Positions 46,789-58,400 of a DNA stretch of 64,000 bases are shown one piece after another. The stretch is taken from NCBI RefSeq assembly GCF_026212465.1, contig NC_080058.1:621501-685500 (forward strand). The letters run 5' to 3'. Under the pieces are notes generated by a model. That model ran no database searches and had not been told where the DNA came from. It worked only from the letters and a program-made list of their open reading frames with translations. The position numbers and the translations under genes were made by a program. Position 1 is the first letter of the stretch. Each line of letters starts with the position of its first letter. The stretch comes from Amaranthus tricolor (Eukaryota; Streptophyta; Magnoliopsida; Caryophyllales; Amaranthaceae).

Positions 46789-49441
46789 TATCTTTTAAGA
46801 GTAAATCATCTAAATCAAAAAAGGTTAAATTTAGAAAAAATTAAAAATTATGATCAAACGATGGGCCTTTAAAATATTAAATATTGTAACAAAAGTTAAA
46901 TTCTCATTACATTTTAAAAATATTTCCCTCTGTTTTAGGGGTTCGATCACCTTACCATAAAATTAAAAAATATATGTTACAAATTAAAAAAGTAAATACA
47001 CATTTCAATTGATCAGCTATAGTAACAAATATATATGATCAATCACAAACTTGAAAAAGGTTCCCATATCTTTTATTTATTGATTATATCTCTCTTAATT
47101 TATCTCACTTTCTTTTTTAATTTGTCTTATTGATTTTGTATTCCTATTCTTTTTGGTAATAATCTCACATATTTCATTCATAAACTTATTCTCAATTTTC
47201 ATCTGAAGTATTTAATTTTATCATTTACTTATTTTTATTTTATATTCTCTTCTTCACTAATTTTCACTCTAAAATGCAATAAGTGCATTCTGAGGGATAA
47301 AAAGAGTATTTAATTTAATTATTATTTTTTAATATATAATATTTGTATTTATTTTTTAAACATGATGCAGTCATTGAGTTTTGATAATTCACAAAACATA
47401 ATAGTTGATGGATTGACATCAGTGGACAGCCAAATGTACCATATAACCTTGAATGCATGCCAAAGAACAACAATACAAAGGATAACAATTTTAGCAGATG
47501 GTAATAGCCCTAATACTGATGGTATCCACATTGAGAGATCTACTGGAATTCAAATCTTGAATTCTTCTATTAAAACTGGTGATGATTGCATCTCTATTGG
47601 TCTTAATAATCAACATATTTGGATTGAAGGAGTATCTTGTGGACCCGGTCATGGTATTAGGTATCATCTCTATCTCTTTTTAACTTTTTACGAGTTTTAA
47701 AAGGATTACGGTGTACATAATTATAATATTATTCTTATTATAAATTATATTTTTGGACTATATTTGGATTGAAGGACTATATTTTTGGACTATATTATTC
47801 TTTTTAATTTATGAATGTCCGATCTAAATCTTATAAAATTAAGGTGTTTAGTGTTACGATTATAATTGATGCCTACTCTTAATCAAAACCCTAATTAGCC
47901 CATATGACTATATGTATTACATGGTTAAGTTTGAAAACTTTTAGTGATTTATATAAAAAAAATTGTCTCTTTTATTTTGAAAACTTTTCAATTTTTTTTT
48001 TTCTGATAATTTATGCTCTCCAAATTATAAGTGAAAAATTGATATGATTTTCTTGTATGTTATGCAAAATCAAAAAATAAAGGTATATAGGTAATAAGAT
48101 GGAATATATAATAGGAGTTTATATATATTCTTTCTATTAAGCTTTGATAATTGCAATGTTGAAAATCATGTTTCTTTTCGCTCTTAAAAGATTATTTTTT
48201 CACCTTTTTACCCGTATAATTCTCTAGCTTACTTCGAATAAATATAACTTTAATAAATATAATGTTTCGAATGGATTAATAACAAATAAATTATAAGTGT
48301 TGATACATTATGTTAATTTGTTTCAGCATTGGGAGCCTTGGGCGTGAATCAGATGAAGGTGTAGTAGTTGAAGACGTAACAGTAAAATCAGTGACATTCA
48401 AAGGGACAGAAAATGGGTTTAGGATTAAAACATTTTCAACTCCAATTAGAGGAAAAGTGAAAAATATAAATTTTATTGGAGCATACATGGATAATGTACT
48501 AATTCCAATTATTATTGATCAAAATTACTGCCCACATAATACTTGTCCTTCTGGTCAGGTAATTTTACTACCAATTTACTCCTACATCTCTATTATATAT
48601 TATTCTGTCTTTTTCTGTTAGAATAATAATACATAATTAGGTCAAGGAAACATATATGAATAATTAAGATCGGTATTATATTTGAATAATATTTTAGAAA
48701 TGATCAGAGGATGGAAGGAAAGAATTGTTCATATAGTTTTTTTTCTAAATCTTTTTAGTATTAATTTTCATTTTTCCTTTTTTAGTATTCAAATTAAAGA
48801 AATGACATCACCTTCATTCGTTCACCTTCATTTTTCTTCATTTCTTTTCATCCTAATGGCTAACATAGCATAAAAAATCAAAATATTGAGAGCAACTATA
48901 AACCGAAATTTTCATTTTTAAGGAAAATAAAAAAAATGTTTTCGTTGTCTACCCTAACCACCCTTGAACAAATCAACATAATTCAACGTAAAGACACCCT
49001 TGAACAACATAATTCAAAAATTGTTGTCCTTTATTTCTTTCTTTATCCCTTCACACTTGCTGCATTACTATTAAAAAGTTATCATTCTAATTTGAATAGT
49101 ATAACAAAATTTAAAGGAACAAATAGTTGATTTTCAATTTTATTTTATTTTATTTTATTTTTGTAATTAAGAATTGCTATTTGACATAATATTAATATTG
49201 TTGTATGTTATGATAGGGATCAGGCATACAAATCTCTAACGTTGTATTCAGCAGCATTCATGGTACATCAGCTTCAGATAAGGCTTTGACCTTAGATTGC
49301 AGCAGCAGATTTCCCTGTGTAGGGTTGACTTTGCACAACATTAACCTTAATTATCAATCCAACATTCCAAAATGTCAACATCAAAATGCCTTTGGCAAAA
49401 TCTTAGGTTATATGCAACCTCCTCATTGCCTCATACAATAA
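45071..49441 (+). CDS. Polygalacturonase, glycoside hydrolase family 28
   Basis: Four exons, 45071-45568, 47371-47660, 48327-48558 and 49217-49441, with GT-AG borders and consistent phase, giving 414 residues. The protein starts with a signal peptide (KLILVFFTYLFCICPSLSY) and the family's N-terminal NVRYFGARNDGKTDATKAF. All four GH28 catalytic motifs are intact: SPNTDGIH (about 214-216), TGDDCISIG (about 237-238), GPGHGISIG (about 259-261) and RIK (about 295-297). Six or more Cys lie in conserved places. It should be secreted and hydrolyse homogalacturonan in the cell wall; endo versus exo action cannot be decided from motifs. Intron 1 holds a (TA)n array. A lone copy of the last exon lies 6.8 kb downstream. 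Confidence 0.94.
46690..46786. repeat. (TA)n microsatellite in polygalacturonase intron 1
   Basis: About 95 bp of pure alternating TA. Confidence 0.97.
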
Positions 49442-49910
49442 CATATCCCTCAATTCTTTTGAATTTGCTACATTACATTTTAAAAGCTCACACCTTAATT
49501 TACGTTATGTAGTAAATTTAAAAAAATATAGGAGCTAGTACAATTTACCAATGTTGTTATTGCTACGTCGTTTTTGATTAGTGATGAATTAATTAAGATG
49601 TAAATTTTACTCTAATAAATCAATATGATTTGGATTTAGGAATATTTGGGCATGTGAAGGGATTTTTTTTGTTGAGTAGTACTCCCAAGTCCCATGCCCC
49701 TTTGATCATACAATAGCTAGCATGCACAATTATAATTAGATAATGGTGATCAGCACAATTAAATTGTAATGATATGATATAATTTAAATCTAATTATTGT
49801 GTTCATATAATGATTGACAATCTTTCAATAATTGTCAAAATTATTAGTCTGATGTAAGGCACCAAAACATATTACTAGCTAGATCCAATATTACTACACT
49901 ACTAAATTTA
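49442..49910. other. Polygalacturonase 3' flank
   Basis: AT-rich sequence with no coding content, containing the probable 3' UTR and poly(A) region of the polygalacturonase, ending at the CACTA left terminus. Confidence 0.5.
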
Positions 49911-52107
49911 GAATGCAGCACTACAAAAAACTATCAAATTGGCCATTTGATAGCTAAATGGTCAAAAAGTAGGGTTGGCGACCGGCGGGCGACGGGTTAT
50001 GCGGTCGTCGCTAATATCTTCGTCGCTAATCCCTAGATGGACGCCCTTTCCTCGTCAGTATTAAACGAAGACATAGCGACAAGCAGGCGACAAACAGGAC
50101 GTCGCCAATGAAGCTCTGACATGGACATGACTGGCGACAAACTGGCGACCATCCTCGCCGTCGCCTGTAGACATGACTGGCGACCAATTCCATTTCATAG
50201 CCATGCCGTCGCCCAATGAGATGACATGATGGCGACATATACTTATATTTTATATATAATATATTTATATTTTATATTTTTATATATATTATTTATATAT
50301 TTTTTATATTTTATGTTTATATAAATATATATTTTATATTTTTATATATTTTATATTAGTTATAAAACAAATATATTAAAATGAAAAAATTGAAAATATT
50401 ATATATAAATCTAAAGTTTATTTACAAAGTCACAAAAATTACAAATATTTTTAATCATTCATTGAAGAGGTAGGTGGAGGAAGGGGTTGATTTAAATTGA
50501 AATGCGATTCAAGGAATTTCGTAAATTGTTCTCGTTCTCGTGCTACTTGTTCAGTCATCCTTTGATGATACTCATAGGCTGTCTGAGCATTTCCTCTTCT
50601 TATCGCTTCCCATAATTGATTATTAAACTCCATTTGCCGGGCTTCTAAATCCGCAAACCTTTGTTGTATAATGACGTCATAATTAGGTTGTGCAGGCTGA
50701 GAAGACGGAATATCCGTTGGCTCGGGAGGATAAATAATCTGAGAGGCGGAACCAACCCCAAAAACCTCTTTGCTTTTTTTGTATTTTTTATTTGACCCGC
50801 TTTCTACGTTTTTTATTGCATCCAACCAAACTTTACTTGGGTCGCGAGTTGGATGCTCCTCCATCAAAGAACGATATTCATCCTTCAATAAAAAAATAAA
50901 TCAATTACCAATAAACTAAATATTAATTGATACTAAAAATAAATAAATAAACTAGTTTAATAAATTATTACATTAACTTTTTGTGACTTGCTATTTGTCC
51001 ATTTGGAACAATCTCCTTTGTCATTGTCAAAGATCCCATGCGTTCGTGTAAATATTTCAACGTCCTACGCCATTTGAAAAGCATATCCGCATAGCGCTTT
51101 GCGGCTTTTTCTTCCCACGACATTCGAACAAAATGTTCGAGACGAGGGTCCCATTTGTATTGCTTCTAAATAAATAAATATTCCATCAAATAAATTATTT
51201 AAAATAATTTAAACATAACAAAATCTAAAAATAAACAACAAAATAATAATTTTACCTTAAACTCATTAAAATAAAAATCTTTGGTGTGTTTTGTCACACC
51301 CTTCCAAGTACTACCTTCGACATCTTGCCTATGATTGAAGGTAGCCCTTATTTTGGATTAAATCTTACAATAATTAAGAAAATTAGTAAACATTGAAATT
51401 TTAATATTGAAAAAATATTAATGATAATAAGATAATTAAAAGATTTACTTGTTTATGACTGGTAGCCATGGAAAATTCGGACGAGGATCATCTCCATCGT
51501 CCTCATCCATATTTTGGACGGAATCACTTGGAGTATTTTCATTACTCCCGTGAACTCGGTTACTGTTGTCTTCGTTATTGTCGTCGTTGCTACTCGACAA
51601 ATTATTCATTAAATAGTTGCTAGCCCAATCATTAAGGTCGTTGCTCATTTTAATAAGAAGATGAGTTTTCAGAGTTGAAGATAAATAAAAATCACAAAGT
51701 GATGAGCAAAAGAGAATAAGATCAATGGACGAAAAGAAAACTGGTGAGGTATTAAGGAAATGAGGAAACGATGAATGAAGAAGCTAAGTATGAAAATGCA
51801 TGGGTAGGAAAAGAGGAAGTATATAGGGCTTGATATGGACTTCTGAAACGGGCGACCGAAAATTGGTAGCTCTATTGTCGCCAAGGGGATGACAAGACCC
51901 AACCAGTTAACTTTTCAGATGTTTTTGCGTGCTGCAGTGGATAAAAAATTTGGCGCAATTTTTTACGTGTTTTGGCGACGGATTATTTGGTCGCGAGTTG
52001 GTCGTTGCCTGCATTGATATGACTAATCTGTTTGACTTTACAGTTTAGCGACCAGATATCCGTCGCTAGGCCGTCGCTGTCATTAATTACCTTTGCGTGC
52101 TGCAGTG
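49911..52107 (-). mobile_element. CACTA element remnant carrying a TNP1-like gene
   Basis: The left end has TGCAGCACTACAAAAAAC (the CACTACAAAAAA terminus starts at 49919). The right side has TGCGTGCTGCAGTG twice (51926-51939 and 52094-52107), whose complement CACTGCAGCACGCA is a CACTA-type end sharing TGCAGCAC with the left. Both subterminal regions (49975-50240 and 51840-52100) are dense in GGCGAC/GTCGCC repeats. Inside is a minus-strand TNP1-like gene. The termini match imperfectly and no 3-bp duplication is evident, so the limits are tentative. Confidence 0.65.
50451..51648 (-). pseudogene. CACTA accessory protein (TNP1 / plant Ptta-En/Spm transposase family) remnant
   Basis: Pieces in order: an acidic N-terminus from 51648 (MSNDLNDWASNYLMNN, DEDDGDDPRPNFPW); a middle piece at about 51166-50970 (KQYKWDPRLEHFVRMSWEEK, RYADMLFKWRRTLKYLHERM); and a C-terminal piece at 50888-50451 (EYRSLMEEHPTRDPSKVWLD, then a Gln/Glu-rich coiled coil). 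This is the usual layout of the plant En/Spm 'Transposase_24' type protein encoded next to TNP2 in CACTA elements. Splice sites between pieces are plausible but not all confirmed, so I treat it as a remnant. Confidence 0.7.
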
Positions 52108-52139
52108 ATGAAAAATACGGCTCTGGGTACGAAATTTTA

Positions 52140-52164
52140 TTACCGTTGTCATTATTATTATTAC

Positions 52165-52225
<61 letters not shown>

Positions 52226-52268
52226 TTTATTATTATTATTAGTATTATCATTATTAGTATTATTATTA

Positions 52269-52327
<59 letters not shown>

Positions 52328-52500
52328 ATTACTACTGTTATTGTTATAAATATTATTATTATTGTTAAAATGAATATTATTATTATAATTATTATTGTTA
52401 TTATTATTATTACTGTTTTTGTTTATTATTAGTATTGTTATTATGATTATTGTTGATATATATTGATTATTTTGTTGTTGTTGTTATTATTATTATTACT
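52140..52500. repeat. (TTA/ATT)n microsatellite tract
   Basis: About 350 bp of ATT/TTA trinucleotide repeats with scattered substitutions. The poly-leucine open frame through it is an artefact. Confidence 0.97.
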
Positions 52501-52583
52501 ACAAAATATTAATAATTCGAAGGATTATATCTAAATTGTATCAAATATTACAAAATATTAAATAATTACATATAAAAATTAAA

Positions 52584-53638
52584 TTAATCTTCATCACTAA
52601 AATAGTCGTCGTTTTCAACATCTTCATCTTCGGATTGTTCGTCTTCTGACAATACAAGATCCACATCTTCTTCAGTATCTTCATCATTATCATGCACCTG
52701 TTGAACAAATTCGCCAAATAGATCAAGAAGCGGTGTTTGGGAAACATCTTCTTCAATATCAATACGGTCCCTATTTTCTTCTTGGAAAGCAGCATCTTTG
52801 GATTCCTGTTCTACTTCTTTGTCAAATTTATTCTGTTTGACTTTGCAAACCGCTCTCCAATCTTTTAAATTTTGTCTTGTACTCGGATATGGAAGATAAT
52901 ACACTTGACATGCTTGACTTGCCAACACAAACGGATCATATAAACGATACGAGCGACCTTGATGTATGTCAACTAACTTATATCGTTTATGAATATTTGT
53001 TCCGCGGCTATTTCCAGTAGTAGTTGGGTCATACCAATGACATTTGAACAACGTTACTCTTTTGATCGGTATCCCCGGGTACTCAACCTCTACGATTTCA
53101 AGCAATTGCCCGTAAAAATCTTCTTCGTCACGACTGTTGTCACCAGCTTTGACGCACACTCCACTATTGTCTGCTAATTTATTTGATGCATGACGTACGT
53201 CGTACGGTATGGAATCTATATCCGTTTGTGTAACAGACATTGTAACTCCGAGCATGTTTTAGTGGTCCTTCAGCAATCTGCTTCAAAATGTCACTGTTCA
53301 CTCGGTTATCGAATGATCCTTGTCTTGCCTGTCAGATAAATGGAAATAACTTTATGAATTTAATTAACGTAATACTAACATACATACATAATAAGTAACG
53401 TAATAGATGAACAACATACTGCAGTTCTGAAGGCATTAGTGAAATTCTCTTGTACGAACGCTTCAATCCTCTGACTTGACCAATTCGGTTGATGTCTTTG
53501 AATTGAACTTTTAAACTCAGATACAAATACATCCACCTCTGGACAGTTCATGAGCACGTATCTATGTGCAATCTCGTAATCTTTTTCATCCAAAATATAT
53601 GCTACTCCTTTTCCATGAAATCTAATCTCAGAACTCAT
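52584..53638 (-). pseudogene. CACTA TNP2 transposase C-terminal fragment (DUF4216)
   Basis: First piece from 53638 to about 53415 (DYEIAHRYVLMNCPEVDVF, HQPNWSSQRIEAFVQENF), an intron, a short exon from about 53330 (ARQGSFDNRVNSDILKQIAEGPL), and then the DUF4216 region (EDFYGQLLEIVEVEYPG, VTLFKCHWYDPT, YRLYDPFVLASQACQVYYL) followed by an acidic tail ending at 52584. A frame change near 53210-53230 separates NGYRFHT from YDVRHASNK. The transposase core upstream is missing. Its orientation, upstream of TNP1 on the same strand, matches CACTA gene order, but CACTA-like ends lie between the two. Confidence 0.85.
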
Positions 53639-54611
53639 GCTTTTTTATTTTTTCTCTTATGTTTTTCAAATTTTCTATTCTTCTTTACTACTCTAACGGT
53701 CCAGCCCACTTGGCATTCTTGTGTATATGCCCTTTTATGAGACGAAATCAAAATAAAAAGTCTATATGCAAAAAGCTTTTATTATTGGGCTAAATAACCC
53801 AAGTATGAGGCATGACTCACGATGTGACCGTCTCATATAAGAATTTGTGTCCATGTTGTTAATCATAAATTCTCATTTAAGACGTTTTAATATTGAAAAT
53901 GTATTGAATGTGGTTAAATGTCTAATTAAATTAAATGAAACAACCATTTTAATTACTAAAATAATTTTCTTTTAATGTGGACTCCTTGTATGAATTCGTC
54001 TTATAATGAGACAGTTTCATACAAGGTTTGCTCTTCTCCGGTAAGATCTTAGATTTGATTCTCACCTATCCCACCTCTGCCCTTCGACCCTCAGCCTACA
54101 CTAAATGGTATTTTTCTTATCTTTGGATTTTTGGGCTTTTGTCTTTTAATTGGTTGAACAGCTAAAAACTGATAGCTGATTTTAATAATTAACTTAAATA
54201 GTTAGCTTATCAGTCAATATTTTAATTGATCGATCAACTAATTATTTTTTTTCAAACACATACTTAGACATTTTACTTTAACTTTAGATGCAATAATTTT
54301 TCTTTTGGTTGAAGAGGAGGGGTAAGAGTAAGACCAGTCCCCTAAAGTAAGAGAAGACGAAATTTATTGATCTTTATGTATATATTGAAAATTAAACTCT
54401 TTATGTATATATTGAAAATTAAACTCTTATCATATTTTTTAATGGAAAAATCTTTAACTAATACGCCAACTCCTTATTTTTATTTAATTTTTAATAATTA
54501 ATTTTTAATTAATTTAATTCAAATATTTATTTAATTTAATTTGTTTAACTTTTAATAATATATTAAATATTGTGACAAAATCGCATTTCAATTAACAGCT
54601 GGACTTGGACA
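53639..54611. other. Spacer with MITE fragments
   Basis: Contains a partial, minus-oriented relative of the 27181 MITE at about 53775-53850 (AACCCAAGTATGAGGCATGACTCACGATG... then CCGTCTCATATAAG) and another end at about 53990-54030 (TAATGAGACAGTTTCATACAAGG). A 25-bp direct duplication (CTCTTTATGTATATATTGAAAATTAAA-like) lies at about 54370-54425. No gene. Confidence 0.55.
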
Positions 54612-54901
54612 AGACGGCCTCATAGTGAGACCGTTAATTTAGGTCGGCCCAATTTGTGCGTGTATCAACCTCACATGCTTTCTCTTGTTTTTTTTTTTTT
54701 TTTTTTTTTCATTTTCTGGACATTTTTCAATTTTAATCTTAAAGGTAACAATTTCAACTTAAAGTAAACTTTAAACAAATCAATTAACATAAAAAATTTC
54801 AATTTTGATCTATTTGTGATCAATTTTGACGTTAAACTGATTAATTTTTACCTGAATATGGTTCTGTTTCACAATTTGAGTACGGAGTTAATAAAATGGT
54901 A

Positions 54902-55152
54902 CTCCCTCCGATCCTTTAATTTAGTCTCATTTCCTTGGGCACGCATATTAAGGATTGTGTGGGGTCCATGTAAAAGGTGGTAGTTGGGTATTTTTAAGTA
55001 AGGGTATTTAAGGGTTTACGGGGGTAAATTCGTAATTACGTGTGTGAACTAAGGGTATTTAAGTAAAAAAGGATTGCCAAAAATAGAAATGGGACTAATT
55101 TAAAGGTTTTGCCAAATAAGAAAATGGGACTAAATTAAAAGATCGGAGGGAG
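54902..55152. mobile_element. Stowaway MITE nested in the left arm
   Basis: A 251-bp element with TIRs beginning CTCCCTCCGATC and ending GATCGGAGGGAG, matching inward for about 31 bp with two differences, flanked by TA duplications (54900-54901 and 55153-55154). The opposite arm of the host element keeps the uninterrupted site (ATAAAATGG, TA, then TATTCTATC in reverse), so the insertion is younger than the arms. Confidence 0.96.
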
Positions 55153-55368
55153 TATTATTTTATCATTCTATGGATGCATTTTAAACAATAAATGAATAGT
55201 CAATAACACTATCAATAATAGTGTCAAAACATTGTACAATACAAGTACTTTTATTCAATGCAACATGATGGTTCTAATGGAACATAAGAGTATTTGTACT
55301 CTTTAATCATCGATCAATAATAGTGATATTACTCTTTCCTCAACACGTTTATATATATTTGTAAATAG

Positions 55369-55680
55369 TTCAAATTGAATATGTTAGTAGTTAAATTATG
55401 ATACATAAATTGAAAATTGATGTTTTATGATCTAACTCAATTTTAAACGTATAAGCTTTAATTATCATTTTCAAAATAAGTATTTCAAAGTCTATAAAGA
55501 TATTGTATAGGTCTTAGTTCAAATTGAATATGTTAATAGTTAAATTATGACATATAATTTGACAATGATGTTTTATAATCTAACTCAATTTTGAACTTCT
55601 AATATTCAATTATCGTTTTAAAAATAAGTATTCAAATTGTATAGATATATTGTATAGCATTTAGTTCAAATTTAATAGGT
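55369..55680. repeat. ~147-bp tandem repeat in the loop of the inverted element
   Basis: AGTTCAAATTGAATATGTTA starts at 55369, recurs at about 55516, and a diverged start AGTTCAAATTTAATAGGTTA is at about 55664. Units share TATTGTATAG ends and the block GATGTTTTATGATCTAACTC. Confidence 0.85.
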
Positions 55681-56261
55681 TAATAGTTTTAACACTATTA
55701 TTGATAGTTTTATTGATCATTCATTTGTTGTTTGAAATTCATTCATAGAATGATAGAATACTACCATTTTATATAATTTCTTTCTAAAATTATGAAACAT
55801 AACCATATTTAGGTAGAAATTGATCAGTGTAACCTCAAAATTGATCACTTATAGGTTCAAATTGAAATTTTTTACTTTAATTGATATGTTTAAGTATTAC
55901 TTTACGTTGAAATTGATACCTTTAAGGTCAAAATTGATACGATCAATGCCCAGAAAATAGAAAATCAAAGGGAAAACATATATTGTTGTTACACGCGCGA
56001 ATTGGGCCGGCCCACTCTTGGTCTCAGTTTGAGACGGTCTCGGCCAAATTGGTGTTTAATTAATATACATTTTTATGAATGTATGATTGATGCTTATTAA
56101 TTTTACTTTTAACTTCTAATATAATTATAAGCAAATTTAAAACGTACATATGTTCTATTTATAGTAATTTGACTACTTCTTGTAAAATGAAAATTATCAT
56201 ATGATTTTAATATTATATTAAGTGTTTGTTATTTAATGTGTTGTAAATTATTTGATATATG

Positions 56262-56479
56262 GATCAGGCATACAAATTAATAACATCAAATACAAGGGTA
56301 TTCATGGAACATCAACTTCAAAAACAGGATTCACATTTTATTGTAGTTCTAAGAAGCCATGTGTGGGATTGACTTTGGATGACATTCAACTCTCTTATCA
56401 GTCTAAGACTACTCAATGTCAAAGTGAAAATGCTTATGGCAAAGTCTTAGGGTTTATGTTACCTTCTAATTGTCTTTAA
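56262..56479 (+). pseudogene. Orphan last exon of a second polygalacturonase
   Basis: Reads GSGIQINNIKYKGIHGTSTS through CSSKKPCVGLTLDDIQLSYQS to KVLGFMLPSNCL and a stop, clearly homologous to the last exon of the intact gene (49217-49441, GSGIQISNVVFSSIHGTS... CVGLTL). The acceptor is not preserved: the expected AG before GGATCAGG reads TATATGGATCAGG. No other polygalacturonase exons lie upstream in the window, where the inverted-arm element and CACTA remnants sit. It could be the stump of a tandem duplicate, or, less likely, an alternative last exon. Confidence 0.85.
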
Positions 56480-56557
56480 GTCTTAATTACAAAACTTATA
56501 CAACTCGTTATTCTGAGTTTGCCCCTTTTGACCCTAAATAGATTTATTAACAAAAGT

Positions 56558-56690
56558 ATTCATCATCATCATCGTATCTAATGTATCCTGCTCATTGAAA
56601 ACTATGATCAGAATTCAGAAAGGAAAGAAAAATAGCAAATCGTACCCATAAAGAAAAATAAGGCCAAAAAATCCCAAAATTTTAAACTTT
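56558..56690 (-). repeat. SINE 3' half, diverged
   Basis: Minus-strand relative of the SINE at 17961-18176: a (CAT)n tail, ATGTATCCTGCTCATTGAAAACTATGATCAG, GGAAAG and CGTACCCATAAAG appear in the same order. No target duplication was found. Confidence 0.6.
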
Positions 56691-58165
56691 ACAAAAATAT
56701 TAAAAGTAACAAATAAATCAAAGGGGGTGAAAAGAGTGTTCTATTTTAGAGCTTTAAAGGCTTGGTTGTACCCTATAATTTTTTACAAGGTACTACCAAA
56801 TTTTGAAGATAGGACACAAACAAAACAAATTTAGTTTTGGTAGAAAGTTAGGATTTTTCAATGGACTAAGGATAAGTTTGTTTTTAATTTTGTTTCCTAG
56901 AATAATTTGACAAATTTAGATATTTTGGTTGTTTTATTAAAAAAATCATTAACTTTTTATAATTTATAGTTATGGTAGTCAAGTAGAATTTTATTCATCT
57001 AATCATATAATTTCATAATATTAATCTTTTATAAATATAGTTATATATAATTTAATATATAAATAATTAAAATAACACATTTAATTGCAGGGTTCTGACC
57101 TTTTGGGAGTAAAATTGACCGTTTTCCTCTAGTACTCCTTCTTAAGAAAGTACGTGTATGGATTGTTCGTCACCTTCTCTCATCCAGACTCTATTTTCAA
57201 GCGGAATATTGCGTTCATGATGATAATAAGTAGTCTATCCAAGTATGCAACATTTAATATTCTCAACAAACTCACTCAACCACTATCCACACCATAAACA
57301 TGAAGTAGATGCATATGAAAGTCTCATTCAAAACTAATATATTGATCGAATAATAGTACAAATAGATGTTAATTAGCTAAAAAAGTAATTTCTTAAATTT
57401 ATTTTATTCAGTTTTTTTGCCATTATATCAGTGGCTAAACTCAAACAAATTTTTCGAGAAGAAAAGTTGCTTTTCAATTAAATAATAAATTCATATTTTT
57501 TCTATCATTACACAAACTATTAAATAAATGAAAAAAAAAAGCCAATTATAATGGTTGAAAGTCCATTTAATTGATTGAATGTATTATAAAATAATTTTTA
57601 TTGCATTTGATAAATTTATATGAGTTTATTTGGTTCGTCTAATAAAAAATTCATGTGTAAAGGATTTAAACCAAAAAAATTTCCACCATTGCAAAATTGA
57701 TAAAATCGTAAACATGGTTGGGAGCCCATTATATTTATTAAATGCACAACAAAAAAGTTTTATTGGGTTTAATATGCTTTTAGTTAGGCTTAAATTAGCC
57801 CAACTTACATAAATTAACAATTATGATTTATGAGAATATGGACTATCTGTTTTTTGAGATGATCGATGATCTCTTACAAGAATAATTGTTTTTTTTATAT
57901 AATTAGATAGATTATACTTGTAATAATAGACCAATATACAATTTCTAAGATTTGAATAAAAAAAATTCACTTAAAATACTTGCATCACTTGTAAATTGAA
58001 ACATCGACAAAATCTGTAAAACTAATTAGAACAATATATTTAGATTTTCAAATCAAGTCTTTTAGGTCACGTCCCAAAATTTTGGATTGTGATTCACTAA
58101 TTTTCAATATATCAACAACTTACAAATTAATCATGTCTAATACTCCTATTTCTATAAACACAAAT

Positions 58166-58400
58166 TCTTGTGAGAGATCATTTCTAAATGGGCCAGCTCA
58201 TTATATATTTTTTGAAATATTGTACGTAGGCATTAAAAATAACGTAAGTAGACATTTAAGATATTACAAGTAGGCATTAAGAATATGATAAGTAGTCATT
58301 AAGGATAATGTAAGTAGACATTAAAAATACGGTAAATGAGCATTAAGTTTTTAATGGGCTAGGCCTGAGAGACGTCTCTCAAAGAAGCGGTCTCTCAAGA
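58166..58400. mobile_element. MITE with GTAAGTAGACATTAAG repeats (second copy)
   Basis: Same organisation as 38186-38561: left end near TTGTGAGAGATCATTTCTAA, internal units such as AATGTAAGTAGACATTAA, then GGGCTAGGCCTGAGAGACGTCTCTCAAAGAAGCGGTCTCTCA at the right. Fewer internal units than the first copy. Confidence 0.7.

Larger units (their letters stand above)
54612..56043. mobile_element. Non-coding element with ~360-bp inverted arms (foldback/MULE-like)
   Basis: The left arm (54612-54900 plus 55155-55230 after removing a nested MITE) and the right arm (55686-56043) are inverted copies. Landmarks include GGTCGGCCCAATT...GCGTGTA against its complement, AAATTTCAATTTTGA-type text, TATGGTT(C/A)TGTTTC, and TCTATCATTCTATG...CAATAATAGTGT. 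The outer ends carry GAGACCG/CGGTCTC. The loop holds three diverged tandem copies of a unit of about 147 bp. There is no coding sequence. The long arms fit a non-autonomous MULE or foldback element; no target duplication was identified. Confidence 0.82.

Noticed and set aside
52032..52349. Poly-leucine open frame of 105 codons
   Set aside because: Translation of the ATT/TTA trinucleotide tract.
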